In this document: positions 36,503-44,674 of the stretch, piece after piece | Numbering within the stretch: the first letter of the stretch is position 1 | Layout: each line of letters begins with the position of its first letter | Origin: Vibrio agarilyticus | GTDB lineage: Bacteria > Pseudomonadota > Gammaproteobacteria > Enterobacterales > Vibrionaceae | Reading direction: 5' to 3' | NCBI RefSeq assembly: GCF_012641465.1 | Contig: NZ_JABAIK010000006.1 | Span: 62,001-126,000 of the forward strand | Length of the DNA: 64,000 nucleotides | Position numbers and translations under genes: made by a program | Notes under the pieces: generated by a model | Databases searched by the model: none | Told to the model about the DNA's origin: nothing | Seen by the model: only the letters and a program-made list of their open reading frames with translations

Positions 36503-37732
36503 TTATTTTAGTGACACAAACTCTGGGTAAGCGCCTACGCCACAGTCATGAAGATCCATACCTTCTAACTCTTCTTCTTCGGTTACGCGAATGCCCATTG
36601 TCGCTTTAAGAATGCCCCAAACAACCAGGCTTGCTCCAAATACCCAAGCGAAAATCACAGCTGCGCCAAAGAACTGTGCGCTAAATGTCGCGTCTGCATT
36701 GCTCAAAGGCACAACCATCAGACCAAAGAAACCACACACACCGTGAACAGAAATCGCACCAACTGGATCATCAATCTTAATTTTATCCAATGCCACGATG
36801 CTAAACACCACAAGGGCACCTGCAACCACACCAATCGCTACCGCATAAAGAGGGGTTGGTGATAGCGGATCCGCAGTGATTGCCACTAAGCCTGCCAATG
36901 CGCCGTTCAAAATCATGGTTAAGTCTGCTTTACCCCACGTGGTTTTGCACACAAGTAGCGCGGCAATCGCACCCGCGGCGGCGGCGGCATTGGTATTTAA
37001 GAAGATTTGACCTACAGCGGTTGCGTTTTCAAAATCCGACACCATCAATTGTGAACCGCCGTTAAAGCCGAACCAACCAAGCCATAGGATAAAGGTACCC
37101 AAAGTTGCTAATGGCATGTTTGAACCTGGGATAGGGTAAATCGCGCCATTTTTACCGTATTTGCCCTTACGAGCGCCAAGCAGAAGAACGGCGGCAAGTG
37201 CTGCTGCTGCGCCCGCCATGTGAACGATACCTGAGCCTGCGAAGTCGCTAAAGCCCGCTTCTGATAAGAAGCCACCGCCCCATGTCCAGTACCCTTCTAC
37301 TGGGTAGATAAAGCCGGTCAAAACGACTGAGAAAACGAGGAAGGCCCAAAGCTTCATACGCTCAGCAACGGCTCCTGATACCACAGACATCGCCGTGGCA
37401 ACGAAAACCACTTGGAAGAAGAAATCCGACTCAAGTGAGTGATCAGCCCCTTCTGCTTGTGTACCAATAAGCGTGCCAATCGATGGGATCCAACCGCCTT
37501 CAGTGTTATCAACATACATAATGTTGTAGCCAATCAGCAAAAACATGGTGCACGCGATGGCATAAAGACAAAAGTTTTTGGTTAAAATTTCAGTGGTGTT
37601 TTTTGAACGAACCAGACCGGCTTCTAACATCGCAAAGCCTGCTGCCATCCACATAACCAACGCACCCGAAATAAGAAAGAAAAAGGTGTCGAGTGCGTAG
37701 CGTAATTCCGTTACTGTTACTAACAATTCCAT
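36503..37732 (-). CDS. amtB: Ammonium transporter AmtB
   Basis: Trimeric inner-membrane ammonium channel, 409 residues with about 11-12 membrane helices. Conserved blocks include LVMWMAAGFAMLEAGLVRSKN, YWTWGGGFLSEAGFSDFAGSGIVHMAGA, FNGGSQL and SVHGVCGFFGL with the pore histidine. The start at 37732 has GGAG eight bases upstream; a GTG three codons earlier falls next to that ribosome site. The gene follows glnK by 15 bases, the classic pair in which GlnK plugs AmtB at high nitrogen. Confidence 0.95.
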   Translation of the reverse strand: MELLVTVTELRYALDTFFFLISGALVMWMAAGFAMLEAGLVRSKNTTEILTKNFCLYAIACTMFLLIGYNIMYVDNTEGGWIPSIGTLIGTQAEGADHSLESDFFFQVVFVATAMSVVSGAVAERMKLWAFLVFSVVLTGFIYPVEGYWTWGGGFLSEAGFSDFAGSGIVHMAGAAAALAAVLLLGARKGKYGKNGAIYPIPGSNMPLATLGTFILWLGWFGFNGGSQLMVSDFENATAVGQIFLNTNAAAAAGAIAALLVCKTTWGKADLTMILNGALAGLVAITADPLSPTPLYAVAIGVVAGALVVFSIVALDKIKIDDPVGAISVHGVCGFFGLMVVPLSNADATFSAQFFGAAVIFAWVFGASLVVWGILKATMGIRVTEEEELEGMDLHDCGVGAYPEFVSLK

Positions 37733-37747
37733 AGTTATCACTCCCTG

Positions 37748-38149
<402 letters not shown>

Positions 38150-38199
38150 CTAAGTTGCTGTTTTTGAAGAGTTAGTCGTTGATATCACATTTTTAAAAC

Positions 38200-38224
38200 A
38201 AAAAAAACGCACCAAAATGGTGCG
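38200..38224 (-). terminator. yacL terminator that also resembles an NtrC site
   Basis: On the minus strand CGCACC-ATTTT-GGTGCG is followed by seven Ts, a textbook terminator 35 bases after yacL. The same 17 bases (38208-38224) match the NtrC enhancer consensus TGCACY-N4-TGGTGCA except for the outermost base on each side. Confidence 0.8.
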
Positions 38225-38257
38225 CCCTTTTCACTATTCCAATGCAAAATTGGTGCA

Positions 38258-38274
38258 ATCACCAATTTGGTGCC
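38258..38274. promoter_or_regulatory. Candidate NtrC enhancer at the end of yacL
   Basis: ATCACCAATTTGGTGCC fits TGCACY-N4-TGGTGCA at about 14 of 17 positions. It overlaps the last codons of yacL and lies 50 bases, centre to centre, from the second NtrC-like palindrome, upstream of the sigma-54 promoter of glnK. Confidence 0.4.
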
Positions 38275-38636
38275 CAACCAATAAATTCACACCAGCGTTG
38301 GATCAGCTGTTCAAAGTCATCCAAACCACAACTTGCCTGACTCTCACAATCATAATAATCAAATTCATCAGTGAGTAAGTCACTCTCAAACGCTAATGCA
38401 TTTTCAGCCACTGTCACTTCATCGCCTGCGATCAGCAGTGAAATTTCGCGGCCCGATAAGCGCGTTTCTTGCGCAGGATTGGTGCGCGCGCGTAACAAAA
38501 CATTCACTAGCTGCTGTAATTTTGTGCGATCTGTACCAATCTCATCTTGCAGCCAGCGACCAACGACTTCGTGATCCATGCTGCATTTGACATAATATTC
38601 ACCCAACAGGGTATTTTTAGTAAATTCAAATTCCAT
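38259..38636 (-). CDS. yacL: YacL family protein (UPF0231)
   Basis: Cytosolic protein of 125 residues and unknown function. Family hallmarks are the N-terminal MEFEF..., SMDHEVVGRWL and the C-terminal YYDCESQASCGLDDFEQLI. In E. coli yacL sits next to acnB; here the lipoprotein, the sugar-acid cassette and a dehydrogenase separate it from acnB, consistent with later insertion. Followed by a strong terminator. Confidence 0.9.
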   Translation of the reverse strand: MEFEFTKNTLLGEYYVKCSMDHEVVGRWLQDEIGTDRTKLQQLVNVLLRARTNPAQETRLSGREISLLIAGDEVTVAENALAFESDLLTDEFDYYDCESQASCGLDDFEQLIQRWCEFIGWAPNW

Positions 38637-38717
38637 AGATTCGCTCGTTTCTCTCAGTCACTCTTACATACCCAAACCACTCGAATGCGACAATATCACG
38701 CGCAAGCGTCCGTTCAC

Positions 38718-39143
38718 TTACGGCGCTACTACGGGTGTCGAGTCTGCCGCAAGGATGTGAGGCGCGATATTTAATGGTGAAGGGCAATCATACGCGTTTC
38801 CCATCATAGTAACAGAGCCGGTAAAACGCATTGGCGGGTAAAGATAGAGCAAATTGCCCCCCTGCTCGGCGGTTTTTTTACGCATTTGGTTCATCGCCCC
38901 CCACACCATGTCTTTGTCTGCATGAAGCCAAAAGTCATAAAAATGACCTTCCGAGCCATACACAGTGCCGCGATATTCACAGCCCTGCAAAGCCGCTTCG
39001 TTATCCCACGCGACTGCAACGGCGTTAGATTGATCGGTTGGAAATGTCACACAGCCACTTAGGGCAAATACAGACGCAACAGCAATAAGCGGCAAGCGAG
39101 CAAAGTTGAGTGATGCCACTGAAATACGTAAATTCTTTGTCAT
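38718..39143 (-). CDS. Small lipoprotein, DUF4156-like
   Basis: A 141-residue protein with a long N-terminal signal segment ending in a lipobox (FALSGC, Cys at about residue 31), so an envelope lipoprotein. The mature part has CEYRGTVYGSEGHFYDFWL and a late Cys in NAYDCPS, a pattern I associate with DUF4156 lipoproteins. No function is known. It is transcribed away from the cdaR-like gene. Confidence 0.75.
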   Translation of the reverse strand: MTKNLRISVASLNFARLPLIAVASVFALSGCVTFPTDQSNAVAVAWDNEAALQGCEYRGTVYGSEGHFYDFWLHADKDMVWGAMNQMRKKTAEQGGNLLYLYPPMRFTGSVTMMGNAYDCPSPLNIAPHILAADSTPVVAP

Positions 39144-39288
39144 AATGATAAACTCATAATTAATGCTCGCGAAGTTTACTCACTCGCGCTGGAAAAACAA
39201 GCACCGCAGTGACACTAAGCAGCCCTATTTCGAAGCATCATCACGCTTGATGCTTGTTACAATCGCCGCCCATTATTCGGTATTACTT

Positions 39289-40437
39289 ATGCAATTAAAC
39301 GCGACCATCGCACGAAATATCGTTGAGCGTACGATGAAGATCATCCCTTATTCAGTGAATGTGATGGACGATCTTGGCCGTATCATTGGCTCTGGCGATC
39401 CCACACGCCTTGGGCAAAAACATGAAGGCGCCATTCTTGCCCTTACCGAGCAGCGTGATGTTGTGATTGATGAGGCCACGGCGCAACACCTTAAAGGCGT
39501 ACGTCCTGGAATTAACCTTCCTATCGTTGACCAAGACAAAGTGATTGGCGTGATTGGCATCTCTGGAGCACCTGAACTGGTTCATCAATATGGTGAATTG
39601 GTCAAAATGACCGCAGAGCTAATTGTCGAACAGGCCGCCTTAATGTCTCAAATTGAATGGCACAAACGCCATCGTGAGGAATTGGTGTTGCAATTAATTC
39701 AAGGGGCAAAGCGCAATGATCGTCAAATTCAACGTATTGCCGAGCGACTAGAGCTTGATCTCAGCACGCCACGAATTGCTGCTATTGTAAAAGTCATTCC
39801 AGAGGCCAATCGCCCTTTGTCTCTCGAACATTTACAGCAGTTGGTGCATCTTCTTGAATACCCTGAACGCGATAATCTGGTTGGTATTTTATCCGTTTCC
39901 AATAATGAAGTGGTCGTGCTCAAACCTATCGTATTAAGTGATTCTGGTTGGTCGATTGAACATGAAAATGCGCGAGTCACGAAATTGCTCAAACGCGTCA
40001 GAAAGCAGGGAAACTTTAAAATAAAGATTGCATTGGGCGATTATTTTGCCGAGCCCGATGGCTTAGCAAAATCGTATCAAACCGCTCAAATGACGCTGGA
40101 TGCCGTTGCACAACGTCAAGAAGATGTCTTTTTTTATCAACAATATAAACTCCCCGTTTTGCTCACCAGCCTATTAGATGAGCCGTGGAAAGCGGCGCAG
40201 TTACGGCAACCAGCTGAACTTATCAAAGAGCAAGACACTAAAAACGTTCTACTTCGCACGCTGCGCGCCTATTTTGAACAAAATTGTGACGTTCATCTAA
40301 CTTGCGAAACGCTACATATTCACCGTAATACACTTCGTTATCGCCTAGACCGAATTGAGTCCATTACTAATTTAAATATCAATAAATTAGAAGACATTCT
40401 ACAACTTTATCTGGCTTCCACACTGCTCACTCAATAA
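39289..40437 (+). CDS. cdaR: CdaR-type sugar-diacid/glycerate regulator
   Basis: Transcriptional activator with an N-terminal sugar-diacid recognition domain (IARNIVERTMKIIPYSVNVMDDLGRIIGSGD, GVRPGINLPI), a central GGDEF-like degenerate region, and a C-terminal PucR/CdaR helix-turn-helix (CETLHIHRNTLRYRLDRIESIT). The frame opens at 39163, but the first 42 codons lack family similarity. The ATG at 39289 gives 382 residues, close to 385 in E. coli. The ribosome site is weak. It likely controls the adjacent permease and glycerate kinase in response to glycerate or a sugar diacid. Confidence 0.87.
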   Translation: MQLNATIARNIVERTMKIIPYSVNVMDDLGRIIGSGDPTRLGQKHEGAILALTEQRDVVIDEATAQHLKGVRPGINLPIVDQDKVIGVIGISGAPELVHQYGELVKMTAELIVEQAALMSQIEWHKRHREELVLQLIQGAKRNDRQIQRIAERLELDLSTPRIAAIVKVIPEANRPLSLEHLQQLVHLLEYPERDNLVGILSVSNNEVVVLKPIVLSDSGWSIEHENARVTKLLKRVRKQGNFKIKIALGDYFAEPDGLAKSYQTAQMTLDAVAQRQEDVFFYQQYKLPVLLTSLLDEPWKAAQLRQPAELIKEQDTKNVLLRTLRAYFEQNCDVHLTCETLHIHRNTLRYRLDRIESITNLNINKLEDILQLYLASTLLTQ

Positions 40438-40573
40438 CACTTGATTTGTGCATTTGCACAAATCAAGTCCCAATAAGCCGATTGAGATTTGGCAGTCGGC
40501 CTAAAGACCCTTCCCACCTATCACTTTATAGTCCGCTGCAGATTTTCCTTTTTCACTTTTTGGCAGTAAACAG

Positions 40574-41839
40574 ATGATTGAAGTATCAACACTTGGCGCT
40601 CTCGCTGCACTGGTTGTAGCCATCGCTTTGATTCTAAAAAAGGTTCCGCCTGCATACGGCATGATTATTGGTGCGTTAGTCGGTGGCGTTGTTGGCGGCG
40701 TGTCATTGACAGACACCGTGAACTTGATGATTGGTGGCGCTCAAGGCATCGTCACTGCCGTTTTGCGTATTCTCGCTGCGGGTGTGCTTGCGGGCGTATT
40801 GATTGAATCTGGCGCGGCAACATCAATCGCCGAAACGATAGTCAAAAAAGTGGGAGAGACACGAGCCCTTCTTGCCTTGGCGCTCGCAACACTGATTTTA
40901 ACCTCTGTGGGTGTCTTCGTTGACGTTGCTGTGATCACGGTATCGCCCATCGCTTTGGCAATCGCTCAACGCGCTAACATTTCAAAAACCGCTATTTTGC
41001 TGGCCATGGTTGGCGGCGGTAAAGCGGGGAACGTGATGTCGCCAAACCCAAATGCCATTGCCGCCGCTGACGCCTTCAACGTGCCACTGACTTCCGTTAT
41101 GGCTGCAGGGGTGATCCCTGGTATTTGCGGGCTTATTTTGGCGTATTTGATTGCCAAACGCTTAGTCAACAAAGGCAGCATGGTCGCAGAGCACGAAGTG
41201 GTTAGCGTTGATCACAGCAAGTTGCCCGCCTTTCGCGCTGCGATTGTCGCGCCACTGGTTGCGATTGCACTTCTTGCACTACGACCGATTGCAGGGATCA
41301 ATGTCGACCCACTAATCGCCCTTCCACTTGGTGGCTTTATCGGTGCGGTCGTTATGGGACGATTCAAAGAGAGCAATCATTTCGCCGTCTCTGGATTGAG
41401 CCGCATGGCCCCTGTCGCCGTGATGCTTCTTGGTACGGGTACTCTGGCCGGCATTATCGCCAATTCAGGATTGAAAGATGGCCTAATTGATGTACTCACC
41501 GCGTCTGGTTTGCCATCGTATCTGCTCGCACCAATTTCCGGCGCAATGATGTCGCTTGCAACCGCATCGACCACCGCGGGTACCGCCGTCGCTGCCAGTG
41601 TCTTTAGTCACACTATTTTAGAACTTGGGGTTCCAGCCTTGGCAGGCGCGGCCATGATTCATTCTGGTGCCACCGTGCTTGATCACATGCCTCACGGTAG
41701 CTTCTTCCACGCAACGGGCGGCGCCGTTAACATGGACATTCGCGAGCGATTGAAACTCATTCCTTATGAGTCGGCAGTCGGTTTGATGATTGCTTTTGTT
41801 TCTACCCTGCTGTTTGGCGTATTCGGTTTATTTGTTTAA
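40574..41839 (+). CDS. GntP-family permease (probable glycerate/gluconate transporter)
   Basis: Polytopic membrane protein of 421 residues, rich in Gly/Ala/Ile. Its helices include the GntP-family segments GGGKAGNVMSPNPNAIAAAD and MSLATASTTAGTAVAASVF. Pairing with glycerate kinase and CdaR argues for uptake of D-glycerate or a related acid. It is followed by glycerate kinase after 16 bases. Confidence 0.87.
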   Translation: MIEVSTLGALAALVVAIALILKKVPPAYGMIIGALVGGVVGGVSLTDTVNLMIGGAQGIVTAVLRILAAGVLAGVLIESGAATSIAETIVKKVGETRALLALALATLILTSVGVFVDVAVITVSPIALAIAQRANISKTAILLAMVGGGKAGNVMSPNPNAIAAADAFNVPLTSVMAAGVIPGICGLILAYLIAKRLVNKGSMVAEHEVVSVDHSKLPAFRAAIVAPLVAIALLALRPIAGINVDPLIALPLGGFIGAVVMGRFKESNHFAVSGLSRMAPVAVMLLGTGTLAGIIANSGLKDGLIDVLTASGLPSYLLAPISGAMMSLATASTTAGTAVAASVFSHTILELGVPALAGAAMIHSGATVLDHMPHGSFFHATGGAVNMDIRERLKLIPYESAVGLMIAFVSTLLFGVFGLFV

Positions 41840-41855
41840 GGCTTAAGGTTTGATT

Positions 41856-42992
41856 ATGAAAATTGTTATTGCTCCTGATTCTTATAAAGAAAGTTTGAGT
41901 GCTATGGGCGTCGCTTGCGCCATCGAACGCGGCTTTAAACAGGTACTACCGCACGCACAATACATCAAATTACCCATGGCCGACGGCGGCGAGGGCACTG
42001 TTCAGTCTCTTGTCGATGCCACCGGCGGTGACATTATTGAGCACACCGTCACTGGACCGCTCGGTGAGCCTGTGGTTGGGTTTTACGGCTTGCTTGGTGA
42101 TGGCCAAACGGCCATTATCGAAATGGCGGCAGCCTCTGGCTTACATTTGGTTGAACCTGCGCTGCGTAATCCACTTATCACCACCACATTTGGTACCGGC
42201 GAACTGATTAAAGCGGTCCTCGACCGTGGTGTGAAACATATTATTGTTGGTATTGGCGGTAGCGCCACCAATGATGGTGGTCTTGGTATGGCCCAAGCGC
42301 TCGGTGTTCGTTTGTTAGATGAAGCAGGCGAGCCACTTGGCTTTGGCGGCGGCGCGTTAAGCGCGTTGCACACCATTGATATGACGAATGTTGACTCACG
42401 ACTTGCCAATGTTCGTCTTGAGGTTGCATGCGATGTGGATAACCCACTGTGTGGTGAAAAAGGCGCTTCACACGTGTTTGGTCCACAAAAAGGGGCGACG
42501 CCAGAGATGGTTGCGACGCTAGATAGCAACCTCGCTCACTACGCGGCAATCATTAAAGCGCAACTTGGCCAAGATGTGCTTAATCGCGCTGGCGCGGGGG
42601 CCGCTGGTGGACTTGGCGCAGCCTTGATGGGTGTGTTCAATGCAACACTACGTCCTGGCATTGAGATTGTGATGGATGCGGTCAATCTCAGCGAGATTGT
42701 CTCAGACGCACATCTGGTTATTACCGGTGAAGGCCGTATTGACAGCCAAACGATTCACGGAAAAACACCGATTGGTGTTGCTCGTACGGCAAAACGTTAC
42801 GATGTGCCAGTGATTGGCATCGCAGGTTGCCTCAGTGAGGATTGTCATGTAGTGCACGACCATGGCATTGACGCGGTCTTCTCTGTGGTCAACCGTGCGG
42901 TAGATTTACCAACGGCATTGGCGGAAGCGGCACAAAACATTGAAATTACGGCACGTAACGCTGCTGCAGCGATAACGCTCACACTTCGATAA
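41856..42992 (+). CDS. Glycerate kinase (GlxK/GarK family)
   Basis: Type II glycerate 2-kinase of 378 residues producing 2-phosphoglycerate from D-glycerate. Conserved segments: IVIAPDSYKESLSA at the N-terminus, PMADGGEGTVQSLV, GIGGSATNDGGLGMAQALG, GAGAAGGLGAALM and TGEGRIDSQTIHGKTPIGVA. I chose the ATG at 41856; the frame opens with TTG two codons earlier. E. coli glxK/garK are not separable here by inspection, so no symbol is given. Confidence 0.92.
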   Translation: MKIVIAPDSYKESLSAMGVACAIERGFKQVLPHAQYIKLPMADGGEGTVQSLVDATGGDIIEHTVTGPLGEPVVGFYGLLGDGQTAIIEMAAASGLHLVEPALRNPLITTTFGTGELIKAVLDRGVKHIIVGIGGSATNDGGLGMAQALGVRLLDEAGEPLGFGGGALSALHTIDMTNVDSRLANVRLEVACDVDNPLCGEKGASHVFGPQKGATPEMVATLDSNLAHYAAIIKAQLGQDVLNRAGAGAAGGLGAALMGVFNATLRPGIEIVMDAVNLSEIVSDAHLVITGEGRIDSQTIHGKTPIGVARTAKRYDVPVIGIAGCLSEDCHVVHDHGIDAVFSVVNRAVDLPTALAEAAQNIEITARNAAAAITLTLR

Positions 42993-43133
42993 CGCCTTCT
43001 CATCGAGCGAAAAGTAAGACCAAACCTATCGCTTGGCGTATTGCTTAGTGGAGACAAAAAATAGCGCTATTAAGCACACCCAATATGCGGTTAAAGGTGA
43101 GGCCTCAAAGAACACGGATATCTCGGCTCAACT

Positions 43134-43159
43134 GCTGGGCAGTCATTTCACTGCCCAGC
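43134..43159. terminator. Hairpin between convergent glycerate kinase and SDR genes
   Basis: GCTGGGCAGT and ACTGCCCAGC form a perfect 10-base stem with a six-base loop, 20 bases beyond the dehydrogenase stop. No T-run on either strand. It likely ends or protects both convergent transcripts. Confidence 0.55.
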
Positions 43160-43179
43160 GACAGGGACATACTTTTAAG

Positions 43180-44016
43180 TCACAGAACGGTGAATTTCAT
43201 TCCAAGAAGCTTCTCCGTCATATCCCAAAGCTTGTCTTGCTGTTCAATATCATAAGAGGCTGAACTGGTAGGCTCCACTTGGGCATCTTTGTCGAGAAAA
43301 ATAGCGTTTTTTCCCTGAAGTGAAGGCGATGTCACGGCCTCTATCATGCTGACAGCCCCTAGTTCCACTGGGACGGCTCGCTGGACCAATTCCGGTGTGC
43401 GCTGGGGGTTTAAATGGGTATCAGTCAGTCCTGGTGTAATGGCAAGCACGGTAAATCCTTTGCCTTCTAATACTCTGGATAATTTATAACTAAACAGTAG
43501 ATTTGCCAGTTTGGTGTTTGAGTAATAATCATACAGGCTATAAGCTTCCTTACCGTAAATATAATCAAAATGAAAATACTGCATGTTCCGGTGCATTTCA
43601 GAACTGACATTAATGATTCTTCGGCATTCAGACTTCAGAAGTAAATCGATGATTGAGCTTGTCAGCAAGAAGGGCGCTATATGATTAACCGCAAAACCCA
43701 CCTCCACGCCTTCGTCGGCAAATCGAAGTTCATGAAACTGAGCGCCAACATTATTCACCAGAACATCAATTCTGTCGTATTTTTCGTGTAGCTCCTGCGA
43801 CATCTTTTTTATAGCAGGCAGAGATTCAAAGTCGGCTTCAACCCAATCGATATTACAGCCTGGAACACTGTTTTGGATAGTGCTTGCTGTAGCCAGAATT
43901 TTTTCTCTGTTTCTCCCATGCAAAATAATGTGATAACCCATTTTGGCTAATGCCATAGCAGCATATTTGCCAATACCATCGGTTGCCCCTGTGATTAATA
44001 CGATTTTCTCATTCAT
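43180..44016 (-). CDS. Short-chain dehydrogenase/reductase, retinol-dehydrogenase-like
   Basis: Classical NAD(P)-dependent SDR of 278 residues. The Rossmann motif is TGATDGIG near residue 10, NNVGA follows at about 88, the catalytic serine lies in INVSSE, and the YxxxK pair is in YYSNTKLAN. After the active site ITPGLTDTHLNP resembles the retinol-dehydrogenase/WWOX-like branch. The substrate is unknown. It is a single gene between the sugar-acid cassette and acnB, with a long gap upstream, and is probably an acquired gene. The ribosome site GAGG precedes the ATG. Confidence 0.85.
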   Translation of the reverse strand: MNEKIVLITGATDGIGKYAAMALAKMGYHIILHGRNREKILATASTIQNSVPGCNIDWVEADFESLPAIKKMSQELHEKYDRIDVLVNNVGAQFHELRFADEGVEVGFAVNHIAPFLLTSSIIDLLLKSECRRIINVSSEMHRNMQYFHFDYIYGKEAYSLYDYYSNTKLANLLFSYKLSRVLEGKGFTVLAITPGLTDTHLNPQRTPELVQRAVPVELGAVSMIEAVTSPSLQGKNAIFLDKDAQVEPTSSASYDIEQQDKLWDMTEKLLGMKFTVL

Positions 44017-44674
44017 AATTCCTCACCGCGCTGACCAAGCCCGCTTATGGGCTATCTTATTCCAGTGAACTCCGGCTCCAGAGAACTTAAAACCTTTCAG
44101 ATCAAAGTAAAAGCCGAAAACACCATCGAACTGATAAATGAAGCAATAATTGACTATAGTTCCAGTAAATATAACAATCAAACAATATAGCAACGATGAA
44201 TGTAATATTTCAACTTACCAAACATACATTCAGAACTATGGGGTTATTTGTAGAGCTACCCGTTGCAATAGCGCTTGAACATTCTGCTCAATAAGCCTTG
44301 TTCTTCAGGCCGCTGTAGCCACTGTTCATCATCAAATCTGGTTCTATCCATATCGCACAAAAGCGACAATTTACAGACAATTTCTTATGTCAACAGAACC
44401 ACACCACCGATTATCTATCAGCAGAAACTTCTCGCTTGGTTAAATTTCATGGGAGACTAAGCAAGTATTCGCTATCGACCCAAGAAGAAATATGTATAAT
44501 TTCCAGTTAGATAATTAAGTATATGTTCCGATCACCCTACAAACCCTCAAACTCTAACAGAGCTGAACTATAAACAATAAAAAGGGACCTAAGCCGCACT
44601 TAGATCCCTTCTATTTATCAGCCTAATTATTTAGCGCTGGTTTTTTATATACCCATCAAAATTTTCGATACTAC
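44017..44674. other. Intergenic region SDR-acnB
   Basis: This 658-base gap lies between the SDR start and the acnB end, both genes on the minus strand. It holds the SDR promoter (not confidently located) and the acnB terminator at 44575-44610. The middle is AT-rich with a short open frame (44275-44460) lacking any protein signature. It may be debris of an earlier insertion. Confidence 0.5.
44575..44610 (-). terminator. Rho-independent terminator of acnB
   Basis: On the minus strand AAGGGATCTAAG pairs with CTTAGGTCCCTT (one mismatch) around a five-base loop, followed by a T-rich tract. It lies about 65 bases after the acnB stop codon. Confidence 0.85.

Noticed and set aside
39163-39288. 42-residue N-terminal extension of the CdaR-type regulator
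   Set aside because: The segment is basic, unlike any part of the family, and the protein from 39289 has the expected length.
44275-44460. A 61-codon plus-strand frame in the SDR-acnB gap
   Set aside because: No ribosome site, no recognisable motif, and codon pattern like noncoding DNA.
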